A stretch of DNA of 64,000 nucleotides from Cordia subcordata (lineage: Eukaryota; Streptophyta; Magnoliopsida; Boraginales; Cordiaceae): NCBI GenBank assembly GCA_028554755.1, contig JAPTOF010000030.1:248001-312000 (forward strand). The letters run 5' to 3'. The notes below the pieces were generated by a model. The model saw only the letters and a list, made by a program, of their open reading frames with translations. It had not been told where the DNA came from and ran no database searches. How positions within the stretch are numbered: position 1 is the first letter of the stretch; each line of letters starts with the position of its first letter. Shown here piece after piece: positions 1 through 12,354 of this stretch. Position numbers and translations under genes: made by a program.

Positions 1-1402
1 CCCACTATTTGTTCCTTCTTTGTGGCTTTTGTCTATGGTAGAAATGACCTAATTAGAAGAAGACAGCTTTGGAGTAGAACCTTAAAGTGGAGCGAGTTGT
101 GTGATGAGGGGCCGCTTTGCATACTTGGAGACTTTAACAAAGTTTTACATTTTGGAGATAGATCTTTCTCCAACACTTTCCCACCAAGTGCTTGGGAAAT
201 CAATCAATGCATTACTCTTGCCAAGTTGATGGAAATCAAAGCTATTGGCACCTACTTTACCTGGACCAACAAAAGCACTAGAGGCAACATCATTGCAAGC
301 AAGCTTGATAGAGCATTTGTCAATTCCAATTGGATGGAGCATTTTAATAATCATTTTCTCTTGCTGGAAAATCTTAGGATTTTGGATCATTTCCCACTTA
401 TTATGATCTTTAATAAGAACAAGAGCTCATCACCAAAGCCTTTCAAGTTCTATAATGCATGTCTACTCATGAGCTTTTCCTTCATGTGGTAAAGGAACAT
501 TGGAGCGCACGGGTCTTCGGCACTCCAATGTTCATTTTATTCCAAAAGCAAAAAATCCTCAAGAAGGCACTCAAATATTTTGATAATTTATATTTTTCTT
601 GCATTTCAAACAAGATTGAATGTCTCAAGGAGGCACTTTTGGAGGTTCAATTTGACATTCTCAATAGTTATACCATGGAGGAGAACATCAACAAAGAGAA
701 AGACATTATGCTTCGGATTGAAGATTTGGAAGACACCTACAAGGAAATGCTCCACCAAAAATCAAGGCTCAATTGGATCAATTATAGTGAAGCCAACACA
801 AAATTTTTCAGAACACCATTAAGGGAAGAAGAAATATGAATACTATTCATGCCATTCAAGACATAAATGGAAATCTTATCACATCCAAGGAGGGGATCAA
901 GGCCGAATTTCTCTCTTTCTTCCAAGGCCTTCTTGGCACACCAATTTTCACCATTGCTAGTGTGGATCTTATTAAGGGCATCATTGACAAGACCATAAGA
1001 GAAACTTGTGCAATAAATTTTGTTGCTCTTATCACTATAGAGGAGATCAAAAGCACCCTTTTCTCACTCAATCCAAAGAAGAGCCCAGGGCCAGGTGGTT
1101 ACACATCCCATTTCTATAAAGTTGCTTGGGAAATTGTGGGCCAAGATGTTCTTAAGGCAATTGACTCTTTCTTTACATCAAAGAAACTTCTTAAAGAGGT
1201 TAGTGCTACTTATATTGCTCTTGTTCCTAAAGTCCAAAACCCCTTTTTTTTAAGGACTTTAGACCCATTTCATGTTGCAACACCATATACAAATGCATTT
1301 CCAAGATCCTTGCCAATAGAATCAAAGATTGCTTGCCTAGCATTTTTTCTTAGAACCAATCAGCATTTATTAAAAGGAGGCTTATTAATGAGAATATCCT
1401 TG
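1..1402 (+). pseudogene. LINE-A ORF2, endonuclease C-terminus to mid reverse transcriptase
   Basis: Remnant of the ORF2 polyprotein that would nick target DNA and copy LINE RNA. The first ~490 bases encode the end of the AP endonuclease: a GDFN motif near 135 and DHFPL near 385, the family's catalytic Asn and Asp/His blocks. A frameshift near 460 moves to the linker and RT N-terminal region (about 500-1380), with KKSPGPGG as the RT entry block. Several frameshifts and stops break it. At RLINENIL it is cut by LINE-B, and the same frame logic resumes at 3151. Confidence 0.85.
1387..1402 (+). repeat. Target-site duplication of LINE-B, left copy
   Basis: The 16-base word aatgagaatatccttg is repeated exactly at 3135-3150, directly after the A-run of LINE-B. 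The two copies bracket LINE-B inside the LINE-A RT gene. Joining the flanks restores RT order (NENIL then VAHDL). Confidence 0.9.
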
Positions 1403-3059
1403 AAGGATACTTTAAATGGGCAAATGGAATTAGACAAGGAGATCCTCTTTCCCTTTATCTGTTTATTATTTGTATAGAGGTCCTTTCTTGCATGCTAAAT
1501 TGTTTGAAGCACAATCCAAGGTTTGGTTTTCACCTAAAATGTGCAAAATTGGAACTTAATCATCTTTGCTTTGCTGATGACCTCTTCATCTTTTGCAAAG
1601 GGAATTTGGATTCAATTGAGTCTAGTTTGAAAGTTAATTATGCCAAAAGTGAAATCTTCCTTGGGGGAGTCTCTCAAGAGGACAAGCTTTCTATTCTCAA
1701 CCAAGTGGAGTTTAAAGAAGGGTCCCTACCTATTAGATATTTGGGTATTCCCTTTGTATTTAGGAAACTTGGAAAGGTCAATTGCTTACCACTTATGGAG
1801 AAGATCACAAGGAAGCTTGAAAATTGGACCACTCATTGGCTCTCATATGTGGGTAAGGTAACTCTTATAAAGTCTACCCTCTTACAAATTTGTGCTTATT
1901 GGGCTGGTACATTTCTCCTACCTAAAGGGATCATTGCAGTAATTGAATCCAAATTTTGTGCTTTCCTTTGGAGGGATACTAGAGCTAAAATAGCTTGGAA
2001 AGACATTTGTATTCCTTTCGATGAGGGTGGATTGGGAATCCGAAATATTGAAGATATTAACAATACTTATCTTCTAAAAACCTTTTGGAGAATGTATGCA
2101 TGGCAGCAAACTCTTTAGAGTAATTAGATCCATGGAAACTACATCAAGAATGGATCAATTTGGACAGCAAACTCCTCAAATGATGCTAGCTGGATCTTTA
2201 AAAGCCTTCTCGAATGTCAAAATTTTACAAGGTCTCATATCACTCATATCCTTAGTAATGGAAAATATACACATTTTGGCATGATAATTGCCACATGGAA
2301 GGCATTCTTGGAGTCCATTGGAGTAGCACTTTTAACAATCCCTTCTTCTACGCAAAGGTTAGTGATTTCTACTCGCAAGGCAATTGGTCTTGGCTTCCCT
2401 ACCTCTGGCACATTAATGCCCCACACCTTGAGCTTGTGGATGAAAATCCAGACACTTTCACTTGGGATCTCTCTTGAACAAGAGATTTCAACTTTGTAAA
2501 TACTTGGAAGTATATTCGAACAAAGCGAAATAACAATGAATGGCACAACATTGTGTGGTTTAAAGGGCATACTCCTTGGCATGCATATATTGCTCAGCTT
2601 GTAGTTCAGGATTGCCTCAACACAAAATTCAGAATGTTAACTTGAGGCATTGAGATTAATCCCACTTGTATCTTTTGCAACATTGGGTGCGAAACTAGAG
2701 ACCTCCTTTTCTTCAATTGTTGTTTTACTAGGAGAATTTGGCGAATGGGTCTTCATCTCCTTATGTTGCAAGACTCCATGATTGATTGGGAAGAGATCAT
2801 TGTATACATTACGCCTCATGCGCTTGAAGGGAACCTCAAAGCTACTATACTCAAGCACGTCTTGGAAACTGCAATTTATTTTGTCTTGAATGAAAGGAAT
2901 TGTCGAGAATTTCACAAAGGAGTCAAAGCGGAGAAGCAATTGTTCTCATCCATTTATAATTATGTCCGTTCAAAATGTATTAGTGGAAAACACTTCACTT
3001 CCTCTAGCATTAATAGAAAAATTTGTAAATTGTGGGGGATTGAAGAAATTCTTGTTTAG
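1403..3059 (+). pseudogene. LINE-B ORF2: RT fingers/palm to zf-RVT
   Basis: The 3' half of the LINE RT polyprotein. The catalytic FADD box is intact at 1570-1581, followed by the RT thumb (FAFLWRDTRAKIAWKDI) and a connection region. The C-terminal zf-RVT zinc-binding domain is at about 2655-2720, with CIFCNIGCETRDLLFFNC giving the Cys and His ligands. Frames change near 1490, 2120 and 2500 and a stop occurs near 2643, so no full protein is possible. The reading ends in the usual LINE C-terminus just before a 65-base 3' UTR. Confidence 0.88.
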
Positions 3060-3136
3060 ATAACCTCCACTTTTTGTAAATGTTTTGTACATTCATCATT
3101 TATACAAATCTCACTTTCCTCGCAAAAAAAAAAAAA
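1403..3136 (+). mobile_element. LINE-B: 5'-truncated L1-type LINE nested in LINE-A
   Basis: A 5'-truncated LINE of about 1.73 kb. It starts inside its own RT at GYFKWANGIRQGDP and runs through zf-RVT to the tail CTCACTTTCCTCGC plus 13 A (3124-3136). A perfect 16-bp target duplication flanks it. The truncation, A-tail and duplication together are the hallmark of target-primed reverse transcription. The ambiguous As at 3135-3136 can be assigned to either the tail or the duplication. Confidence 0.92.
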
Positions 3137-3150
3137 TGAGAATATCCTTG

Positions 3151-4734
3151 TGGCCCATGATTTATTTAGAGGATATACAAGAAGTCATATCTCTTCTTAA
3201 TGAACCCTTAAAGTTGATATCATGAAGGCTTTTGATTTTATTAATTGGAAGTTCATTGAATATACTCTCATTGCTTTTGGATTTCCTTCCCTCTTTATGG
3301 CTTGGATTATGGCATGTATTACTTCACCAAGCTTTTCAATTACTTTGAATGGTAGCCTTGAAGGGTTCTTTAGAGGTGCAAATGGTGTAAGACAAGGAGA
3401 CCCAATTTCTCCATTACATCTTTGTTATATGCATGAAGGTCCTTTTTTGTATGCTAAATAAGTTGGAACAAGATTCAAGATTTGACTATCACCCCAAATG
3501 TGCAAAGTTGAAGCTAAATCATCTTAGCTTTGCCGATGATCTCTTCATATTTTGCAAAGGTAGCATGGAATCTATTGATTGTGTGATGGTGGTGGTGAAT
3601 ATATTTCATTCCCTCTCAGGCTTAAAGATGAACAATTCTAAAGGTGATATCTTCTTGAGGGGTCTTGATCATAACCAAAAGCTCACAATTCTCAACAAAA
3701 TGGACTTCAATGAAGGGTCACTTCCCATGAGATATTCACGTGTTTCTCTTGTTACAAGAAAGCGTAGAAAGGGAGATTGTGGGTCTCTTATGGAGAAAAT
3801 CAGCCGTAAACTTGATTGCTAGACAAATCAATGGCTTTCATACATGGGAAGACTTCTTCTTATCAAGTCCACACTTATGCAAATATGTGCTTATTGGGCA
3901 AACAAATTTCTTCTTCCTAAGGGTGTTATTGCTGAAATTGAAGGCAAATCCCGCGCATTTCTTTCAAGAGGTACTGGTGCCAAAATTTCTTGGAAGTATA
4001 TTTATGCTCCACTTGAAGAAGGTGGCTTGGGCATTAAAAATCTTGAAGACATCAACATCACATTCTTCCTTAAAATTTTTTTGAGAATGTATGCTTTCAA
4101 TGATACACTTTAGAGCAAGTGGCTTCGTATAAACTATATCAAGGACAACTCTATTTGGACCATTGCTCCACCAAAATATGCCAGTTGGATTCTCAAGGAA
4201 CTTATCAAATGCCGAAGCATTGCAAGATATATCATCACTCATACTATTGGCAATGGGAGGCAAACATTATTTTGGCATGATAAGTGGCATAGAAATGGTG
4301 TTCATTTTCAACATTAGAGCAACACATTCAACAATCCTAGCTTATTTGCTAAGGTTAGTGATATCTTCTCCAACAACAGACTAGAGATTATCTCTTCTTT
4401 CATTGTAGTTTCACTAAAAGAATTTGGAAAAAGGGTCTTCAACTTACAATGCTTACAAATTCTTTAGAGGAATGGGAACACATATTAGCCTTTATCACCC
4501 CTTTTGCACTTGAAAGAAATCTTAAAGCAAGTATCTTAAAGCATTCTTTGGAAGGAAATCTATTTTATGTGGCTGGCAAGCAACAATCGAGAATTTAATA
4601 ATGGTTTCAAGAAGAACAACAAATTCATCTACAATCATGTTCGTATTAAGTGTAAGAATGGGAAACATTTCACTTCTTCTAGCTTAAATAGATCAATATG
4701 TAAAGGTTGGGGATTAGAGAATATCATTGTATAG
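3151..4734 (+). pseudogene. LINE-A ORF2, mid RT to C-terminus
   Basis: Continuation of the LINE-A RT after LINE-B. It begins VAHDLFRGY, then VDIMKAFDFINW, VRQGDPIS and the catalytic FADD box at 3529-3540. An internal deletion near 4385 joins the connection region directly to the last half of zf-RVT, so the CxxC part of the zinc-binding site is missing. Stops at about 3201, 3822 and 4113 and several frameshifts are visible. It ends with the standard C-terminal GLENIIV followed by a short 3' UTR. Confidence 0.85.
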
Positions 4735-4807
4735 GCATCCCCTTTCTTTTGTAAATGTTTTATACATTCATCATTAATACAAAACTCACTTTCCTCACAA
4801 AAAAAAA

Positions 4808-6459
4808 TGCTGATTGGTTTTTTGAGATGATGTTGGGAAGGCATTTTTTGAGTCTATTGGCAAGGAGCTTGGAAATTTACTTGTAAATGGTATTGCAACA
4901 AGAGATGGGGCGAAAATCTTTGACCATAGTGGGATTATGAACTTTAGGAACAAGGGTGACAATAGTGGTATTTACCTCTTTGAGGAGTTTGTTGGTTGTA
5001 AAGAAAGACTTGATACCATGGATCACTTTATCACCAATGATATCCCAAGCCACCATGTAGAATTTTGATGTATAACCATCGGGTCCTAGACTTTTGTTAG
5101 GATTGACGGAGAAGAGACTCCCCTTGATTTCCTCATTAGAGATGGGTGTAGCAAGCATTTCCTTCCATCTTTCTTCAATTGTTTTGCCAAGTAGGGATTT
5201 GATGCTTTGGACATTGGCAATTGACTTTGTTTTAGTTCCAAGTAGGTTCTTGTAGAAAGAAAGAAATTGAGCTTTCACCTCTTCATCCTTGGTAAGCAAG
5301 TTGCCATTAGCATCTTGAATTGCATTAATGGTGTTCTTGCTCCTTCTTCTTTTAACCACATTATGGAAGGACTTAGTGTTTCCATCCCCTTCTTTGATCC
5401 ATTGTATGCAAGCCTTTTGGTTGAGAATCTCCTTATAAGAAGCATCAAGAGTCTTAATCCGCTTCAAAATTTTCCCTTCCTTCTCAATAATCTCTCCATT
5501 GCAATTTCCATTAAGAATATCAACTTGGACTTCTTCAAGATCTTTCTTGAGCTCTCAGATTTGATGAGGGATAATAGAAAAATGCTTCTTGTCAAACTAC
5601 TTCAGAACATGTTTGAGGATCTTTTGCTTTTGCGTGAGAATATACATTGGTATGCCAAAGACCTTTACACTCCAAGCTTCCTCAACCACCTTTAAGAACA
5701 TATCATGGGAAGTCCAAGCATTGAAGAATTTGAACGGTTTTGAGGGAGAAGAGCTAGACTTACATGTGTCCATGACAAGAGAGCAATGATCGAATATCCT
5801 CGGATTGTCAACCAAGAGGAAGGAGCTATCCAAGTACTTAAGCCATTAAGCGTTTACAAGTGCTTTATCTAGTTTGCTTGCCATGAAGTTTGTAGGGGAG
5901 CCTTTGTTTGTCCAAGTGAAGTAAGGACCAAGCACTTTATGTTCAAATAAGCAAGCTTTGCTAATGCATTTCTTGAAGTCCCAAGCACTAGGGGGGATGG
6001 AATCATTAGTGGGCCTATCCTCACAATGGAGAATCTCATTAAAATCCCTAATGACACAAAACGGACTATCTTCACACCATGAGCTCCATTTCTCAAGCTT
6101 TCTCCAAAGAATGTTCCTCCCTTTGGGGTCATTTCTAGCATAGAAAAATGCCACACAAATACAACTTTTATTGGCCAAGCTAATGTGATAAAGAGCACCT
6201 TGATCAATAGATTCCACAAAAGTAAAGTTGATTGAGTTCCTTTCAAAAAACCAAACCCTACCAACCATATTTTCCTCCACATGATTTTTTAAGCCCAATC
6301 TTTCAAGATAGGTTGCCACAGTAGTAAAAGATGCATCACTAACAACTTTTGTTTCCAAAATGCAAAAACAATCAATCTTGTGTTTAGAAATCCAAAAGTT
6401 CACTTCCCTTTGTTGCTTGGGGCGTTAAAACCCCTAATATTCCAAGAACCAAAAATCAT
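4808..6459 (-). pseudogene. LINE-C ORF2: AP endonuclease and RT N-terminal half
   Basis: The reading starts at MIFGSWNIRGF, the usual first residues of the plant L1 endonuclease. A frameshift follows near 6405. The rest of EN covers about 5600-6400, with an altered GDFN region (RDFNEIL) and DHCSL near 5790. The RT N-terminal region follows (about 4880-5470), with WIKEGDGNTKSFH and NKSLGPDGYT. The RT stops at the conserved TNQ segment, where LINE-A inserted. The GDFN to RDFN change would remove the conserved glycine, and frame breaks make it non-functional. Confidence 0.85.
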
Positions 6460-6655
6460 AAGGAAGGCGGTATAGGAGTAAGAGTGCTCGTGTTCTCCTT
6501 GCTTCTAGCAATTGATCGATTTGAATTTGTTTCAGCTTTATGTGCCATTTTGTTGGAATGACCCACAAGGCTTTCAATGATCTCACCCTCTGAGACTTCA
6601 AATGCTTCAAAGTGGTTTGGTTATTTTATCCCATGTACGGTGTTCTTTGAGGAGC
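6460..6655 (-). pseudogene. LINE-C ORF1, C-terminal tail
   Basis: The final segment of the LINE-C ORF1, including the acidic tail NHFEAFEVSEGEIIESL that precedes ORF2 in this family; LINE-E and N-5 have the equivalent EEGEI and EDGEL tails. It sits directly upstream of the EN start at 6459. Its upstream partner is at 16450, on the other side of LINE-D. The word tgttctttgaggagc (6641-6655) is the duplicated target of LINE-D. Confidence 0.75.
6641..6655 (+). repeat. Target-site duplication of LINE-D, left copy
   Basis: tgttctttgaggagc occurs here and again exactly at 16435-16449, 9.8 kb away. The left copy abuts the T-run (3' A-tail on the minus strand) of LINE-D and the right copy abuts its 5' end. 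Both flanks are LINE-C ORF1. Confidence 0.9.
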
Positions 6656-6747
6656 CTTTTTTTTTTTTTGGCTGAGTAAGTGAGTGTTTTCATTAAGATG
6701 AAAAATGTACAAGTACATGGAACAAGCAAGTACAAAAAGAAGATGAC

Positions 6748-9376
6748 CTAGACAAGAATATCATCTAATCTCCGCAATTTACATAAGGTGATGTTGACAT
6801 AATTTGACTTAAATTTCCTACCAAAAGAAACTTGAGTTCTAACATCATTAAAAATTGCAAGTGCAATGAACTCTTCAGTCTTGGCTTCATGATTAAGAAT
6901 GCATCTATTTCTTTCAAGCCAGATATGGTAGATAGATGCTCTAAGCAGGTGCTTCAAAATGGTGGCTTTTAAATGATTCTCAAGAGAAAATGGTGTTAGG
7001 TATGCAATAATATCATCCCAGCCAATCAAATTTTCTGGAACAAGAGTATTAGCAAGTTTATACCTCAAAATTCTACATTTGAAGGAACATTCAAAGAAAA
7101 GGTGATCCCTTGTCTCACATCCCATGTGGCAAAAGTTAAAAAGTGGATTTGCAATTAGCCCCCATTTTAGAAGTCCAAAATTAGTGGATAGCCGGTCTTG
7201 AAAAGCTAGCCAAAAAATGAACCCATGCCTAGGATTGAATCCTTTATGCCAAACCAAGTGATGCCAACAAATGGGGTGGCCTTTTTCTCAGATATGCTCC
7301 CAAGTGAGTTTGAATGAGAAATCACCATTAGTTGATAGAAGCCAAATAAGAGTGTCTTGAGCATTTTCATCAAGGCTAAAGTGTGGGATGTGAACATGAA
7401 TAAGATTGATAGGCCAAATCCAATGGCCACCATGGAAGACTTCACTAACCTTGGTGTAGAAAAGTGGAATTTGAAATGTAGTGCTCTAGTGTCTTAAGAG
7501 AGGTCCCTCCATATGCCAATTGTCAATCCAAAAGAATATATTTGAGTCATTTCAAATATGGTGTTGGATTAATTTCCTTTCTTTCTCTCAGCATTGCAAA
7601 AGATTCTTGATGATGCAGCTTGCATCATGCAGTGGTTGCATAACCCAAATGGAGTTATTTTTTATATAATTTGTGTGCATCCAATTACTCTAAAGGGAAT
7701 TTTTTGTTGCATACATTCTCCAAAACACTTTAAGCATAAAATTCTCATTAATCTCCCTAATTTTCCGTATGCCAAGTCCACCTTCTTTGAGAGGCAGGCA
7801 TATATCTTTCCAAGCAACTTTAGGCCCGGTATCTCTCCAAAGAAAAGCTTTAAACTTTGACTCAATGGCTGCCAATATTCCTTTATGGAGAAGGATTAAG
7901 CTAGCCCAATAGGAACAAATTTGCATGAGAGTGGATTTGATGAGAACAAGTCTTCCCTCAAAAGAGAGCCACTTATTAGCCCAAAAGTTGAGCTTTGCAT
8001 TAAGATTCTCAATAAGAGGAATGCAATCAGATTTGCTAAACCTTAGTGGTAATTCACCTTCTTTGAAATCAACTATTCCAAGAATGGCTTACTTTTCTTC
8101 ATTTGGAACTCCACCAAAGAAAATATTACTTCTTGCATGATTGATTTTGAGTCCCAAATAAGTGGAGAAAACTTTCAAGACCTCCATGATGTTGGCAATA
8201 GTTTTGAGACTTCCTTTACTGAAGATGAAGAGGTCATTTGCAAAACAAAGATGATTGAGCTTTAGTGAGGAGCATTTTGGATGGTATTTGAAGTCCGAAT
8301 TCGAATCAAGCTTGTTAAGCATACAAATACCTCCATGCAAATAACAAAAATGTATGGTGAAATGGGGTCATCTTGTCTTATGCCGTTTGCTCCTTGAAAA
8401 TAGCCCTCCAAGCCTCCATTGATTGCAATTGAAAAGCTGGGTATGGCAATGCAAGCCATAATCCATTTTACAAACTTATGAGGGAATCCAAATGCAAAGA
8501 GGGAAGCTTCAATGAAATTCCATTTGAGTAAGTCAAAGGCCTTCATAATATCCACCTTGATTGCATATCTTGCAGTAATATGATTTCTAGCATAACCCTT
8601 TAAGAGTTCATGAGCAATGAGGATATTTTCATTAATGAGCTTATTTTGAAGAAAAGCTGATTAATTCCAGGAGAAAATATGAGGCAAGCAACTTTAAATT
8701 CTATTTGTAAGGATCTTGGAAATGCATTTGTAGATGGTGTTGCAACAAGAGATAGGCCTATAATCTTTGACCATTGAAGGGTTTTGCATTTTAGGCATAA
8801 GAGCAATAATTTTTGAGTTTGCCTTCTTGAGATGTTTGCTTGATTGAAAGAAAGAGGAAATAGCTTTAAGCACATCATCTCCAATGGTCTCCCAAGCAGC
8901 CATGTAAAATAAGGAAGTGTATCTATCCGGATCGGGGCTTTTGTTAGGGTTGACAGAAAAGAGTCTTCTTGATCTCATCATGTGTGATAGGGGCCAAGAG
9001 AGAAATCACATCATCATCTCCAATGATCTTCCCAATAGCATCCTTGATTATGTCAATGGTGGCATTAGAGCTTGAGGAAGTACTGAGAAGCTTTTTAAAG
9101 TACCCCACAAATTCAGCCTTGACTTCTTGCTCATTGGAAAGAATTTGATTTTCCTCATTTTTAATGGCAAAGATGGAGTTTTTGTGTTTCCTTCCCTTGA
9201 TAGTGTTGTGGAAGAACTTTGAATTTGTGTCCCCTTCTTTGATCCAATGCACTCGGGCTTTTTGGCAAAGCATGGATTGTAAACAGCTTCAAGTTCTTCA
9301 ATGTGCCTCAAAATATTCTTCTCCTTATCAATCAATTCAGCCCTATAATGACCATTGAGGATGTTAAGTTGAACTT
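6748..9376 (-). pseudogene. LINE-D ORF2: RT and zf-RVT
   Basis: RT portion of LINE-D, in order: WIKEGDTNSKFFHNTIKGRK (about 9250), NKSPDPDRYTS, KDYRPISCCNTIYKC, VDIMKAFDLLKW, ANGIRQDDPISP, and the catalytic box FAND at 8233-8244. The usual FADD has lost its first Asp (GAT to AAT), so the copy is catalytically dead. The C-terminal zf-RVT is at about 7080-7150 (CHMGCETRDHLFFEC). Frameshifts occur at about 8985, 8690 and 8310. The solo LTR at 9377 separates it from its own EN domain. Confidence 0.88.
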
Positions 9377-9929
9377 TGATGCTTCTTGCTAATTAAGCAC
9401 TAAGCCTTAATCAAAAGCCTGCAAGTGCACAGGTTGTGTAGTCTAATGTGCAAAAGCAAGGTCGATCCCTCAGGGAGGCGGGAAATGGGGAATGAAAGCT
9501 AAATGTGTGTCCTAGAAAACTAGAAAGAAGATAAGCTAAACTAAGAATTCATTTTGGTCATTTTAGATGTGAAGGGAGCTCAAAGTAAATTAAACTATTC
9601 TAAACAAACTAAATAAAATAAAGGTAAGAGAAAACAAGAAAGTAAAAAGGGAATTAACACAAGAAATAGGACAATGGGTGAAATCCGCTTAACTATGGGT
9701 GATTTGGGTACTAACTTTGCTATAGGACTACCTTTGATGGTTTTCTCTAAGAAGGGTGCTCTAAGCTAGGAATCTAATCAACCTCTCCTACAATCCCTAG
9801 ACTCGGTGCGGGTCTATCCCTAGGTGCTTGCTACCTAGAAGTATAGCGTGGTCCTTATGAACTAGGGCACAGATTCGCTAATTACGTTCTTAGGTGATGA
9901 TAATTGGTCTTACCCTAGGTTCTAACTCA

Positions 9930-10011
9930 TTGGCTGGGTTTAAAGCCAAGAACTAAGCTTCCTAAGGTCAATTAAGCTAGCTCTACGCCTATTGGCTGGG
10001 TTTAAAGCCAA
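9930..10011 (-). repeat. Two LTR hairpin motifs TTGGCT...AGCCAA
   Basis: The 20-base word TTGGCTGGGTTTAAAGCCAA occurs at 9930-9949 and again at 9992-10011. Each copy can fold into a 6-bp stem with an 8-base loop. The same element is present in the other two LTRs at 14073-14092 and 58352-58371, with second copies beside them. Confidence 0.75.
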
Positions 10012-10784
10012 AGGAGACTAAACTAGGCCTAATTACTAGTGACGCACCACCAATCATAGCATCACGCAAGCAGGATTTAACAATGAAGCACATCATACAT
10101 GTTCTCGAGAATGGTACAAATGAATATAAAGCATATTCTAGTCCTAAATACTTAGACATATTTAGGTCATACCAATTTACGCATTAGAGTCCAACATGTA
10201 TGTCATAGAAGGTAAAATTGATATTGAGGTATGTGAAAACACATATAGACATGTATAGCTACAAGACCCACTTCATGGGATCACTACATAAACACCAAGA
10301 CATGCTCATATAATGATTTAAAAGTGTTAAATAGCAATCAAGCCTCTAAATATATATGTTCTTTCACCTAGGCATATCAACAAACACAAAGACATGTATG
10401 TAAGTAGCCATTGAAGCATTAAGAGCAAACATATACATTAAACCATCAAAATCTCATAGCAAAGTAATACTCAATCAACCCATAATACAAGCTTCAATCA
10501 CCCATAAAAGATCTATTCTAATATAGAGAAAACTAAGTACAAAAAGAGAAAGATGAACCTCCCTTTCATGCTTAGCTTTGCTCTTCAAATCCTTGTCTTG
10601 ATCTTGCAATTACAAGTGTTAAAACCCTAATTACGAGCTTGGATCTAGGTGTATTTATGTGTGATTTATTGTGTGAGAGGTGGTTTAAGTGGATTTTGGG
10701 TTTAGGGAAAATGAGTGTTTGATTTGGGTGTTCTCCTCCTTCAAAAATGGCTAAAAAGTGGCTTAAATAGAGCTTTCAGTGCGT

Positions 10785-10915
10785 CCAGCCAGGGGCCCAA
10801 CCAGTCGTCCGGCTTTGGGGCTAAGTTGTCTGGCTAAAATTGGCCCAGATTTTGATCCGGCCGGTTGACCTCAACCGGTCGACCGGCCTTGACAGGAGGT
10901 CGACCGGTCTTGACA
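10785..10915 (-). repeat. GTCGACC palindrome array in solo LTR 1
   Basis: A GC-rich island in AT-rich DNA. It contains the perfect 12-base palindrome CCGGTCGACCGG (10875-10886) and neighbours GGTCGACCGG and CCGGTTGACC. In LTR orientation it lies just upstream of a TATA-like TATTTAA (10763-10769), so it is in U3 close to the presumed promoter. Confidence 0.7.
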
Positions 10916-11393
10916 GTAAAATGTCCATATCTTCTTCGCTTTGGCTCCAATTCGCGCACCATTTTTTTTCATGGCTTTGTATCATTGTGGGGGATCTCCT
11001 AAACCATATTTTTCACCCTAAAACATGTTCAAAATTTGTCCATGTCCTTTTTAGGTTGCAAGCTTGGTTTTGCCTCGGTCGTTCCTTTTTTCACCCGGCC
11101 ACTTCCAAATGCACTTTTATTTATTCCTTTATGTCTAAAACACCCATGGCTTAGTTCCACACACCAAGTATCCTCAATTAAGCTCTAATTATCTCTCCAA
11201 ATCACACCTAAAACAAGTAATAAACGCACATTAGTGTAGCATTTAAGTCTTAACTTCAACTATGAACATGTAAACTCTAATATGCATAAGTATGACCTAA
11301 ATGTTAAACTAATACATCAAATGAAGCTCAAAACACCTCAAAACAAGTATATAATTTCAAAATATAAACACACAAAACAAACACATCAAACTT

Positions 11394-12318
11394 CTTTGAG
11401 CTCAATTTGAAGCACTCTAATGGAATTTGGGATGCTAGTGAAGTGCCATTTGTCGAAGAATTTAAGTGCTTGTTTAAGAGTTTTTGCTTGTGATAAAGAG
11501 AGAACATAGGAGTGCCAAAAACTCGTGCACTTTAATTCTCCGCCACAATCTTCAAGAAATCTTTATGCTCAGTCCAAGCATTGTAGAATTTGAAAGGCTT
11601 TGGGGTTGAATTCCAAGGCTTGTATGAATGAACAATGAGAGGACAATGGTTGGAGATGCTGGGGCTATCTACTATGACAAAGGAGTCATGCTTATTTTGA
11701 ATCCAATGCTCATTCACCAAGGCCCTATCAAGTTTGTTTGCCATAAAATTTTCATTTGTGCCTTTGTTCGTCCATATGAATGGGGCCCATGAGCTCTTAA
11801 TTCTTGTAAGCTTGCTTTTTCAACACAATTTGCAAAATCCCTTGCACTTGGTGGAATAGAGTGAGTGTTGGACCTATCACCACATTTGAGAACATCATTG
11901 AAATCTCCCAAGACACAAAGATCACCATTTTCACAAACATAACTCCACTCTTCAAGTTTGCTCCAAAGATGTTTTCTTCCAGTAGGATCATTTTGGCCAT
12001 AAACAAAAGCCACAAGGATCAGTTGCATTTGCATGTTGTCAATGATGCAAAGTAGCCCTTGATCAAAAGAATCCACAATGTGAGCTTGAAGTTCTCTTCG
12101 CCGAAAGAACCGAATTCGGCCTTTGGTGTAATCAATAACATAATTGAGAAGCCAAGATTTTCAAAAGTTAAGCCAATATTCTTAATGCTCTCATCATTAA
12201 TCACCTTAGTTTCCAAGAGACAAAAGAAATCCAATTTATGCTTAGAGATAAAAAATTTTACTTCTGTTTGCTTACTAGGGGAATTGAGACCCCTAGTGTT
12301 CCATGAACAAAGGATCAT
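11394..12318 (-). pseudogene. LINE-D ORF2: AP endonuclease domain
   Basis: Starts at MILCSWNTRGLNSP, the family start, about 35 bases after the ORF1 end. The endonuclease shows FFCLLETKV (the conserved Glu block), CVLGDFNDVL with an intact GDFN near 11910, and SISNHCPL near 11650, where the usual Asp of DHCP is Asn. Two frameshifts (near 12050 and 11735) break it. It continues into RT after the solo LTR at 9377-11388. Confidence 0.85.
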
Positions 12319-12354
12319 TGACAAGGAGTAGAGGGGAAATCTCGGGGCTCCCAA

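Larger units (their letters stand above)
1..4807 (+). mobile_element. LINE-A: L1-type LINE, 3' part, interrupted by LINE-B
   Basis: This is the 3' portion of a plant L1-like non-LTR retrotransposon; its 5' end lies left of the window. It carries the end of the AP-type endonuclease, the reverse transcriptase and a decayed C-terminal zf-RVT region. It ends with the tail ACTCACTTTCCTCAC followed by nine A (4799-4807). It is split by LINE-B at 1403. Its right flank is minus-strand LINE-C sequence cut inside the RT, so LINE-A inserted into LINE-C. The left copy of its target duplication is outside the window. Confidence 0.88.
9377..11388 (-). mobile_element. Solo LTR 1 of the gypsy family, inside LINE-D ORF2
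   Basis: Non-coding, 2012 bp. On the minus strand it starts TGATGTGTTTG and ends CATCA, so it has TG...CA ends. A perfect 5-bp duplication aactt flanks it (9372-9376 and 11389-11393). Read on the minus strand it matches, with divergence, the LTRs at 12784 and 57107: a start-proximal GTCGACC array, a TATA-like box, paired TTGGCT/AGCCAA hairpins and a similar 3' end. There is no internal domain or second LTR, so it is a solo LTR left by recombination. The LINE reading is continuous once it is removed. Confidence 0.85.
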